In this document: piece by piece, positions 44,525 through 52,344 of the stretch | How the letters are laid out: each line of letters begins with the position of its first letter | Numbering within the stretch: the first letter of the stretch is position 1 | Source: Variovorax boronicumulans | GTDB taxonomy: Bacteria; Pseudomonadota; Gammaproteobacteria; Burkholderiales; Burkholderiaceae_C | NCBI RefSeq assembly: GCF_007677875.1 | Contig: NZ_VEDO01000028.1 | Span: forward strand, 1-59,837 | Direction of reading: 5' to 3' | Length of the DNA: 59,837 nucleotides | Made by a program: the position numbers and the translations under genes | The notes under the pieces: model-generated | Told to the model about the DNA's origin: nothing | The model's input: the letters and a program-made list of their open reading frames with translations, nothing else | Database searches by the model: none

Positions 44525-46666
44525 TCAGAACCGGTAGGTCGCGCTGGCCACCACGTTGCGGCGCGCGCCCCACCAGCAATCGCCGCGCGACAGGCAGGTG
44601 CTCACATAGGTCTTGTCGGTGGCGTTGTTGACGTTGAGCGCGAAGCGCCAGGTGTCCGTGTCGTAAGCGATCAGCAGGTCCAGCAGCGTGACCGAGGGCA
44701 CGCGCGGGCCCGTGCTACCGCCCGACTGGTCGGTGAAGCTGCTCATGAAGCGCAGTCCTGCACCCGCCGAGAAGCCGCTGATGCCGGCGAGCGCGAAGCG
44801 CTGCTTGGCCCACACGGCGGCCTGGCGGCGCGGCATGCCGCCGAGCTTCTCGTCCGCATCGGTGTAGTTGAAGTGCGCGATGACATCCGTGTTCCTGGCC
44901 ACGGTGGTCTTCATCTCCAGTTCCACACCCTTGTTGCGCGTCTCGTCGAGCAGCACGCCATAGCGCGGATCGGTCGCATCGCCGATCGTGCGGTTCTTCT
45001 CCTTGAGCCGGTAGACCGAGGCGGTGAAAGCCATGGGAACGCCCTCGGGCAGATATTTCACGCCCGCCTCCACCTGCTCGCCGCGCAAGGGCTTGAGGAG
45101 CCCACCGGCCGCGGTCTGGCCGGCCTGCGGGGTGAACGACTCCGTGTAGCTCAGGTAGGGCGACCAGCCCGCGGGCATGGCGTACATGAGGCCCAGGCGC
45201 TTGGTCGTCGCGGTCGTGGTTTCTTTGGCCCCGCCATCGGTGCTGGCCGTGGCGCGGTCGTGCCGCAGGCCCGCGACGAAGATCCAGCGGTCCAGCTTCA
45301 TCTGGTCCTGCAGGTAGACGCCGACGTTGCGCTGCGTGGTGCCGGGCTGGTCCACGAGGTTGCCGCGGTCCGGCACATCCACGCCATAGACGGGCGCGTA
45401 GGCATCGATCACGCTGTACTGGTAAGCCCCCTGGCGCTTGTGCTCGCGCTGGCGCGAATAGTCCAGGCCGGTCAGCAGCTGGTGCTGCACCGCGCCGGTC
45501 TGCAACCGGCCTTCGGCGTGCGTGTCCACGCCGGTCATGCGCGTGCGCGTGATGGTGCGGCTGTAGATGCGTTGGATGAGCCGCTGGTTGACCGGGTCCA
45601 CGCTCCAGCCGCCTGGCGGCACACCGGCGTCGCTGTTGCCGAAGAAGTTGGCGTAGAAATAGTCCGAGTCGTTCCCGTTGCGCGACGTGCGCAGGTTCTG
45701 GCGCAGCGTCCACTGGTCGTTGAAGCGGTGCTCGAACTGCCAGCCGAAGGATTGGCGGTCGCTGTCGTAGCCGTCGCCCGGCTCGCCGATGAAGCGGCTG
45801 GTGGGCAGCTGGCCGTTCGGGTTGGACAGCAGCGTGCCGGCCCAGGGGAAGAACTGCGCGGTGCTGCCCGTTTTGTCCTTCTGCCAGAAGCCCTGCAGGA
45901 TCAGCGAGGTGGCACCATCGGGCCGCCAGGCCAGCGAGGGCGCGATCAGCGTGCGGTCGTCGGGCACATGGTCGACCTGGGTGTCGGCGTTGCGGTGCAG
46001 CGCGACCAGCCGGTAGGACCATTGCTCGGACAGCGGCCCCGTCAGGTCGGCCTGCACCTGCTTGCGGCCCCAGCTGCCGAACTGCACCCCGACCTCGCGC
46101 TGCGCCTCCTGCAGCGGCCGCTTGCTGACCATGTTGACCACGCCGGCCGCCGTGCCGGCGCCGAACAGCATGCCGGCCGGGCCGCGCAGCACCTCGATGC
46201 GCTCCATCGTGTAGGGGTCGGGCCGCGTGGTGCTGGTGTACCAGCCGGCCGAATTCTGCTGCAGCCCGTCCAGGTAGATGCTGGGCTCGGTGCCGCGGAT
46301 CATCACCGAGTCGGCGCGGGAGTCCAGGCCATAGCCGTCCGAGCGCACGCCGGCCGCGTAGGTCAATGCATCCTGCAGGTTGGTGGCGCCCTGGTCAATC
46401 AGTTGGTCGCGCGTGATGACGGTGACGGACTGCGGCGTCTCAGCCAGCGGCGTGTCGGTCTTGGTCGCGGTCAGGGCGCGCTTGGCGCGGTAGCCGACGA
46501 CGGGCGAGGTCGCAGTCTCGCGTTCGGCGTTGGCGTTGACGCGGATCTCGCCGAGCGTGCCGGCGGTGGGTTCGGCTTGCTGCGCGAAGGCTGGCTGGGC
46601 ATGGACGAAGGCCAGCACGGCCAAGGTGGCCGCGCGGCGCGCGAAGGGGGCTTGTGCGATGGACAT
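44525..46666 (-). CDS. TonB-dependent siderophore receptor 1
   Basis: A 713-residue outer-membrane receptor of the ferric-siderophore type. Signal peptide to about AQPAFAQQ. The plug (about 55-165) has TPLAETPQSVTVITRDQLID, ALTYAAGVRSDGYGLDSRAD and ERIEVLRGPAGMLFGAGTAA followed by GVVNMVSKRP. A 22-strand barrel follows and the protein ends in SATYRF with terminal Phe. No N-terminal signalling (STN) domain is seen, so it does not itself drive a FecI-type sigma factor. The ATG at 46666 opens the signal peptide. It is last in the receptor run, 32 bp after receptor 2. The siderophore is unknown. Confidence 0.93.
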   Translation of the reverse strand: MSIAQAPFARRAATLAVLAFVHAQPAFAQQAEPTAGTLGEIRVNANAERETATSPVVGYRAKRALTATKTDTPLAETPQSVTVITRDQLIDQGATNLQDALTYAAGVRSDGYGLDSRADSVMIRGTEPSIYLDGLQQNSAGWYTSTTRPDPYTMERIEVLRGPAGMLFGAGTAAGVVNMVSKRPLQEAQREVGVQFGSWGRKQVQADLTGPLSEQWSYRLVALHRNADTQVDHVPDDRTLIAPSLAWRPDGATSLILQGFWQKDKTGSTAQFFPWAGTLLSNPNGQLPTSRFIGEPGDGYDSDRQSFGWQFEHRFNDQWTLRQNLRTSRNGNDSDYFYANFFGNSDAGVPPGGWSVDPVNQRLIQRIYSRTITRTRMTGVDTHAEGRLQTGAVQHQLLTGLDYSRQREHKRQGAYQYSVIDAYAPVYGVDVPDRGNLVDQPGTTQRNVGVYLQDQMKLDRWIFVAGLRHDRATASTDGGAKETTTATTKRLGLMYAMPAGWSPYLSYTESFTPQAGQTAAGGLLKPLRGEQVEAGVKYLPEGVPMAFTASVYRLKEKNRTIGDATDPRYGVLLDETRNKGVELEMKTTVARNTDVIAHFNYTDADEKLGGMPRRQAAVWAKQRFALAGISGFSAGAGLRFMSSFTDQSGGSTGPRVPSVTLLDLLIAYDTDTWRFALNVNNATDKTYVSTCLSRGDCWWGARRNVVASATYRF

Positions 46667-46698
46667 GGTGGTCAAGGCTTGAGGTTGGAAAAGGGGTC

Positions 46699-48804
46699 TC
46701 ACCAGCTGTAGCGCGCCGTCAAGGTGGCATTGCGCTCGTCGCCGTAGAAGCAGGCGTAGGTGCAGTCGGCCAGATGGTTCTTGTCGGCCAGGTTCTTCAC
46801 GTTCAACGCGAAGCGCCAGGGGCCGGTCTCATAGCGCAGGGCGGCATCCACCAGCGTGAAGGCCGGCACGTTGAGCCCGGCCACGCTGCTGGCCTGGGCG
46901 CCCACGCGCCGCACGCCCACGCCGGCCGACACGCCCGGCAGGGCCGCGAAGCGGTGGTCGACCCAGACGGACGCCGTGTTGCGCGGAACCGAAATCGGCC
47001 GCGTGCCCAGGTTGGCGGTGTTGCTCTTGGTCACGCGTGCGTCGATCGCGCCCAGCGCGGCCGCCACGTCCCATCGCCGGTTCAGGCTGGCGCGCGCCTC
47101 CAGTTCGAAGCCCCTGGAGCGGACTTCGCCGGTCTGGACCGAGAAGCCCGGATGCTCCGGATCGCTGGTGGAGACATTCGTCTGCGTGAGCTCGTAGACC
47201 GCGGCCGTGACCAGCAGGTTGGTGCCCGGCGGCTCGTACTTCAGGCCCAGCTCGTGCTGCGTTCCCTCGGTCGGCTTGAAGGCCCGGCCGAAGTAGTCCA
47301 CGCCGGAGGCCGGCTGGAACGAGCGCGTATAGCTGTAGTACGGCGCCAGGCCGTTGTCGAAGCGGTACAGCACGCCGGCCCGCGGCGTGAAGGCATGCGA
47401 CTGCTCGTCCGTGGCCGAGGCCGTGCCGTTGGCCAGGACGCTGCTGCCCTCGTTGTGCGCCTTGTCATAGCGCGCGCCGAGCAGCGCGACCCAGCCCGCG
47501 CCGAGCTTGATCTGGTCCTGCAGGTACAGGCCCAGCTGCCGCGCCGCCGTCGACGACCGCGAACCCGCGGCAGCCAGGTTCACACCGCTGCCGTAGACCG
47601 GGTCGTACAGGTCCAGCGCGGCCATCGCGCCGGTGCGTTGCGCGCGCGTGAAGTGACGGTCGCTCCAGTCGAGGCCGGCCAGCAACAGGTGCTCGTAAGC
47701 ACCCGTCGTGAAGCGGCCCTGCACCTGGTTGTCCACGCTCCAGCCGTCGTCGGTGTCGTCACGCGCGAAGGGCTGGCGGTTCACGGTCCGCAGGCCGCTC
47801 GCGGCGTCGGCGCGGCTGACGATGGACGCGTAGGCGTTGTCCGAGGTGTGGTCGAAGACCAGCAGGTTCTGCTTGAGCGTCCAGTGGGGATTCAGCCGGT
47901 GCTCCAGCAGCCAGCCGGCGGTCCTGCCTTCGGTGTCGAACTTGTCGAAGCCCGGCTCGCCGACGAACCGTTCGCGTGCGATGCGGCCGTTCGGGTTGGG
48001 CAGCAGCGTGCCGTCGTAGGGCTTGCCGTAATCGTAGTGGCTCTTTCCCTGGTTGTAGCCCGCCAGCAGCGTGAGGTCGGTGTCGGGCGTGAGCTTCCAC
48101 GCCAGCGCGGCGTTCAGCATGCGCCGGTCGTCCGCGATCTGCGACACCATGGCGTCGGCATTGCGCGCCAGCGCCGTGATGCGGTAGCCCACGCGCCCGT
48201 CCTCGGTCAGCGGGCCGGCCAGGTCCACCGCCGCCTGGCGTCGGTTCCAGCTGCCGGCCTGCAGCTCGACCTCGCGCAGCGGCGTGGCCGTGGGCCGCTT
48301 GCTCACGAGGTTGATGATGCCGCCCGGCGCGGCCTGGCCGTACAGGATCGAGGCCGGGCCCTTGAGCAGCTCGACGCGCTCGAAGGCGTAGAGCTCCATG
48401 GCGCCGGACAGCGAGTTGATCGGAAACTTGCTGCCGTTCAGGTACAGCGGCGCCTGGCCCGTCACGTTGAAGCCGCGCACGGTGAAGCTGGTCGAGATGC
48501 GGCGCTGCGAACCGCCAGACAACGGCGTGATGCCCGCCGAGTAGCCGAAGGCCTGGTCCAGCGAATCGGCGGCCTGGGCCTCGATCTGGTCCCGCGTGAC
48601 CGCCGTGATGGACTGCGGTGTCTCGACCAGGGCCGTGTCGGTCTTGGTGCCTGTGGCGCTGCGCCTGGCCACGAAGCCCTTGGCCGGGCCGCTGGCGGTC
48701 TCGCCATCGGCGGTGACCTTGACCTCGGGCAGGCTGGCCGCCGTCTGGGCCCAGGCCGATGCGCCGGCCGCCGTCGTGGCCAGCAGCAGGAATACGGATT
48801 TCAT
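46699..48804 (-). CDS. TonB-dependent siderophore receptor 2
   Basis: A 701-residue receptor. Signal peptide MKSVFLLLATTAAGASAWAQ. The plug shows LPEVKVTADGE, TALVETPQSITAVTRDQIEA, RISTSFTVRGFNVTGQAPLY and ERVELLKGPASILYGQAAPG followed by GIINLVSKRP. The barrel ends ATLTARYSW, an aromatic C-terminus. It resembles FhuE/FpvA-type receptors for hydroxamate or mixed siderophores, but the ligand cannot be assigned. No STN domain. It starts 19 bp after receptor 3, and four such genes in one run make co-regulation likely. Confidence 0.93.
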   Translation of the reverse strand: MKSVFLLLATTAAGASAWAQTAASLPEVKVTADGETASGPAKGFVARRSATGTKTDTALVETPQSITAVTRDQIEAQAADSLDQAFGYSAGITPLSGGSQRRISTSFTVRGFNVTGQAPLYLNGSKFPINSLSGAMELYAFERVELLKGPASILYGQAAPGGIINLVSKRPTATPLREVELQAGSWNRRQAAVDLAGPLTEDGRVGYRITALARNADAMVSQIADDRRMLNAALAWKLTPDTDLTLLAGYNQGKSHYDYGKPYDGTLLPNPNGRIARERFVGEPGFDKFDTEGRTAGWLLEHRLNPHWTLKQNLLVFDHTSDNAYASIVSRADAASGLRTVNRQPFARDDTDDGWSVDNQVQGRFTTGAYEHLLLAGLDWSDRHFTRAQRTGAMAALDLYDPVYGSGVNLAAAGSRSSTAARQLGLYLQDQIKLGAGWVALLGARYDKAHNEGSSVLANGTASATDEQSHAFTPRAGVLYRFDNGLAPYYSYTRSFQPASGVDYFGRAFKPTEGTQHELGLKYEPPGTNLLVTAAVYELTQTNVSTSDPEHPGFSVQTGEVRSRGFELEARASLNRRWDVAAALGAIDARVTKSNTANLGTRPISVPRNTASVWVDHRFAALPGVSAGVGVRRVGAQASSVAGLNVPAFTLVDAALRYETGPWRFALNVKNLADKNHLADCTYACFYGDERNATLTARYSW

Positions 48805-48823
48805 CTGCTCCCCTCGTGCTGTT

Positions 48824-50932
48824 TCAGTAATGAAGCTTCAGGGCCAGCACAGCGCTGCGCGGGCTGCCGTAGAAGTTTTGCCTTGCGAGGCCGGAAACCT
48901 TCTCGTAGTAGGTCTTGTCGAACAGGTTGTCGACGGTGAGGCCCAGCTCGACGTGGTCGTTGAAGGCGTAGCCCAGCTGCAGGTTGGCCAGCGCGTAGTT
49001 GCCCGAGACCAGGCGCAGGCTGCCAGCCTGGGCGTAGAAGCTGCTGCGCCAGGAGATGCCGCCGCCGATGCTGAAGCCGCGCAGCGCGCCGTCGCGCAAG
49101 GCATAGCGGCTGGACAGGTTGACCACGTGCTTGGGCGTCGAAGTGGCGAAGACCTGGCCTTGCTGCGCCGCCGTGCCCTTCAAGAATTCGGTCTTGGTGT
49201 AGGCATAACCCGCCAGCAGGTCCCAGCCGAGCGCAACCTGTCCGCTGGCCTCCAGCTCCACCCCCTCGCTGCGCACTTCGCCGCCGGCGATGGACGCAGT
49301 GCTGACCACCGGGTCGACGAGGGCGCGGTTGCGGTCTTCGATGCGGAACAGCGCGACCTGGGTCTGCAGGCGTTTGTTCAGAAACTCGCCCTTCAGACCC
49401 AGCTCCATCTGCTCGGCGCTGCGCGGCACCAACAGTTGGCCCCGGGCATCGAGCTGGCTCTGCACCACGAAGCTCTCGGCGTAGCTGGCGTAGGCTGTCC
49501 ATTGCGGCGTGAGATCGAACAGCGCCGCGAGGTTGGGGGTGTACTGGCGGCCCGGCTTGCTGCCCGAGAGGATCTGGCCGTCGCTGTTGCGCTTGATCTC
49601 GACCTCCGCCCAGCTCAGCCGGCCGCCGGCCAGCAAGCGCAGTCGCTCGGACAGACTGAACTGCGCCTGGCCGTACAGCGCGGTCTCCGTGCGCGTGGTG
49701 GTGCGGACGAAGCCCGGCAGCGTGAGCTGCGGGTAAGCCATGTCGATGTAGCCCGGCGCGAAGATGTTGAAGGTCGAACGCGGGCCATAGGCGAAGTTGT
49801 CCTCGCCGCTCTTGCGCTCGTTGTGGTTCAGGCCCAGCAGCAGCCGGTGCGCGCGGCCGGCCAGCGTGAACGGCGTCGCCAAGTACAGGTCGGCGCTGCG
49901 GTCCTGGAGTTCGCCCTTCAGGTCCACCGTCTCGAAGGCGAAGTTGCCGTTGGCGGCCACCGCGCCGTTCGCGCGGCCCGAGCGGTAGAAGTTCTCGCGC
50001 TGCACGTCGCGCAGCGCGGCCTTGACCACGCCGCCGTTGTCCAGCCGGTGCTCGAGCTCGGCAAAGGTGTCGCGCGTGTCCATGTCCTGCCGGTTGGCGC
50101 GCGTGCCCACCACGGTACTGCGCGGCACGTCCAGCAGCTGACCGGTGGCGTAGGCCGGCAGCCCCTGGTCGACCATGGAGCGCACGCGCTGGCGCGTGGC
50201 ACCGACCGACAGCGTGGTCGAGGGCGCGAGATCCAGTTCCAGCGTGCCGTAGGCGGCGTGCTTGTTGGAGAACAGCAGGTCGACGAAGCTGTCGCGCCGG
50301 TCTTCCACGACCACCACACGGCCGCGCAGCGTACCGGCGGCATTGAGCGGACCGGTCAGGTCGGCCTCGACGCGGCGCAGGCCGAAAGAGCCCAGCTGCG
50401 CGCCACCGCCGATCCGCAGCGTTCCGAGCGCCCGCTTGCGCACCAGGTTGACCGCGCCGCCCGGCTCGCCGGCGCCCTGCAGCAGGCCGGCCGGCCCGCG
50501 CAGCACCTCGACCCGGTCGTACAGCGCCAGGTCGAGCGCCGTCGCGTAGTTGGGGCCTTGCGCGATGGGCAGGCCGTCCAGCAGCACGGCACCGATGTCG
50601 AAACCGCGAGCCTGGATGGTGTTGTAGTTGCCCGCGCCGTCCAGCCGCGTGATGTTGACGCCCACGGTGGACTTGAGCGCGTCTTCCAGCTTGGTGACGT
50701 TGCGGTCGTCCAGCTGCTGGCGTGTGATCACGCTGATGGACTGCGGCGTCTCGCGCGGCGACAGGCCGGTCTTGCCGATGTCCAGCGCGCGTGCGACGTA
50801 GGTGCCTTCGGTGGTGCTGCCGGACTCGGTGACGCGCACCTCGGGCAGCGCCTGGGCGGCGGCGGGGCCACAGCAGGCCAGCCAGGCCAGTGCAGCGGTG
50901 GCGGCCCATGGGCCGGCGATGTCTCGCGACAT
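48824..50932 (-). CDS. TonB-dependent siderophore receptor 3
   Basis: A 702-residue receptor. Signal peptide ends near CCGPAAAQALPEV. The plug has GLSPRETPQSISVITRQQLD, KLEDALKSTVGVNITRLDGA, GFDIGAVLLDGLPIAQGPNY and DRVEVLRGPAGLLQGAGEPG followed by GAVNLVRKR. The barrel ends LALKLHY. This plug sequence is close to FecA/FhuE-type receptors of Burkholderiales. The ATG at 50932 follows GGAGGGAG by 8 bp. It lies 80 bp after the small membrane protein gene of the PepSY pair. Confidence 0.93.
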   Translation of the reverse strand: MSRDIAGPWAATAALAWLACCGPAAAQALPEVRVTESGSTTEGTYVARALDIGKTGLSPRETPQSISVITRQQLDDRNVTKLEDALKSTVGVNITRLDGAGNYNTIQARGFDIGAVLLDGLPIAQGPNYATALDLALYDRVEVLRGPAGLLQGAGEPGGAVNLVRKRALGTLRIGGGAQLGSFGLRRVEADLTGPLNAAGTLRGRVVVVEDRRDSFVDLLFSNKHAAYGTLELDLAPSTTLSVGATRQRVRSMVDQGLPAYATGQLLDVPRSTVVGTRANRQDMDTRDTFAELEHRLDNGGVVKAALRDVQRENFYRSGRANGAVAANGNFAFETVDLKGELQDRSADLYLATPFTLAGRAHRLLLGLNHNERKSGEDNFAYGPRSTFNIFAPGYIDMAYPQLTLPGFVRTTTRTETALYGQAQFSLSERLRLLAGGRLSWAEVEIKRNSDGQILSGSKPGRQYTPNLAALFDLTPQWTAYASYAESFVVQSQLDARGQLLVPRSAEQMELGLKGEFLNKRLQTQVALFRIEDRNRALVDPVVSTASIAGGEVRSEGVELEASGQVALGWDLLAGYAYTKTEFLKGTAAQQGQVFATSTPKHVVNLSSRYALRDGALRGFSIGGGISWRSSFYAQAGSLRLVSGNYALANLQLGYAFNDHVELGLTVDNLFDKTYYEKVSGLARQNFYGSPRSAVLALKLHY

Positions 50933-51012
50933 GAAAAGCTCCCTCCAGAAATCGGCTTGGAGCAAGACACGTGGCGGCAGCTGCGGGCTTGCGTTGGCGG
51001 TGAAAAGAAAAA

Positions 51013-51198
51013 CTAGGGTCGGCGGTCCTTCGGCGGCCCCCACCCATGCCAGGCGGCCAGCACCAGCGGCAGGCCCAGACCCGCCCAGGCCCACCAGTCG
51101 CCCCAGCCGTCGGACAGCAACGCGGTGACCAGGCCCGTGCCGCTGGCCAGGCCGACCACGAGCGGCCAGCCCCACAGGCGCCAGAACGCGCGGCGCAT
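51013..51198 (-). CDS. Small membrane protein paired with PepSY
   Basis: A 61-residue protein with two hydrophobic helices (FWRLWGWPLVVGLASGTGLV and WWAWAGLGLPLVLAAWHGWG). The ATG overlaps the PepSY stop by one base (TGATG). Similar tiny genes follow PepSY genes next to TonB receptors in many Burkholderiales, as far as I recall. The function is unknown; it may assist the PepSY protein in the inner membrane. Confidence 0.75.
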   Translation of the reverse strand: MRRAFWRLWGWPLVVGLASGTGLVTALLSDGWGDWWAWAGLGLPLVLAAWHGWGPPKDRRP

Positions 51199-52331
51199 CA
51201 GGCGCGGGCCCTGGTGGCGGCCGCGTGGGCCTGGCGCGCGGGCGCGCGTTTGCGCCACCACAGCACGAGACCGGTCACGAGCACGACGATGGTCGCGACA
51301 TCCAGCAGCGCCCACAGGATCTGCATGGGCAGGCCGCCGTAGTCGCCGAAGTGCAGCGGCTGCGAGACCAGGAGTGTCTTGAGGTACCAGGGCAGCTCGC
51401 GGCTGTCGGTCACCTGGCTCGTCGCGGCATCGACCAGCACGGGCTTGAGCAGCTTGGCCGTGACGTGCTCGCCGCCGCGCAGGAACACGCCGTAGTGGTG
51501 CGGGCTCGCGAAGCTGGTGCCTGGAAAGGCCACGAAGGCCACCTTCATGCCGCGTTCGTGCGCGAGCGCGGCGGCCACCGCGCCCTGCAGCGAGCCGGGC
51601 GAGGCGAGCGGCGGCTTGTCCTTGTACGGCGCGAGCATGGCCGCGACTTCGGTGGACTGGTAGTACTTGACCAGCAGGTCGGCCCAGGCGTTGATGACGC
51701 CCGTGGCGCCGACCACCGTGAACCAGACCAGCGTGACGATGCCGACCAGGTTGTGCAGGTCCAGCCACTTGGCCCGCGCGCTGCGTTCGCGCCGGACCTC
51801 GCCGAAACGCAGCTTGCGCATGAAGGGCGCGTAGAGCACCGCGCCCGAGACCAGCGAGGCCAGCAGCAGCACGCCCATGAGCCCCAGGAACAACATGCCG
51901 GGCAGGCCCATGAACAGGTCGATGTGCAGCGAACGCATGATGTACATGAAGCCGCTGTCCAGCGAGGGCTCGCCGAGCGGCTGGCCCGTGCGCGCGTCGA
52001 CGGCCACCTGCTTGAAGCCCGCCGTGGCGTCGGGCGTGGGCGCCAGCGTGACGTACCAGACGCGGTCGTCGTCCTCCTCCTGCGAGGCGAACATGCCCTG
52101 CAGCGTGGGATGCCGCGCGATGGCCGTGCGCATGATGGCGTCGAGGTCGGCACGCGGCGTGTCGGCCGGCATTTCGGCGGCCTCGATCTCGGTGCCCAGC
52201 AGGTGGCCGATCTCGTGGTGGAAGATCAGCGGCAGGCCGGTGATGCACAGCAGCAGCATGAACACCGTGCAGACGAGGCTGGACCACTTGTGGATCCAGG
52301 TCCAGGTGCGGATGGCGCGGGTGCTGAGCAT
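51198..52331 (-). CDS. PepSY-associated transmembrane protein (iron-uptake type)
   Basis: A 377-residue inner-membrane protein. Four membrane helices: WSSLVCTVFMLLLCITGLPL, MLFLGLMGVLLLASLVSGAV, IVTLVWFTVVGATGVINAWA and ALLDVATIVVLVTGLVLWWR. PepSY-type periplasmic segments lie between them (DARTGQPLGEPSLDSGFMY). Conserved histidines (WIHKW, LHIDLF, DLHNLVG) suggest heme or metal binding. Relatives beside siderophore receptors have been proposed to reduce ferric siderophores in the periplasm. It lies 13 bp after receptor 4. Confidence 0.9.
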   Translation of the reverse strand: MLSTRAIRTWTWIHKWSSLVCTVFMLLLCITGLPLIFHHEIGHLLGTEIEAAEMPADTPRADLDAIMRTAIARHPTLQGMFASQEEDDDRVWYVTLAPTPDATAGFKQVAVDARTGQPLGEPSLDSGFMYIMRSLHIDLFMGLPGMLFLGLMGVLLLASLVSGAVLYAPFMRKLRFGEVRRERSARAKWLDLHNLVGIVTLVWFTVVGATGVINAWADLLVKYYQSTEVAAMLAPYKDKPPLASPGSLQGAVAAALAHERGMKVAFVAFPGTSFASPHHYGVFLRGGEHVTAKLLKPVLVDAATSQVTDSRELPWYLKTLLVSQPLHFGDYGGLPMQILWALLDVATIVVLVTGLVLWWRKRAPARQAHAAATRARA

Positions 52332-52344
52332 CGGTGGGACCGTG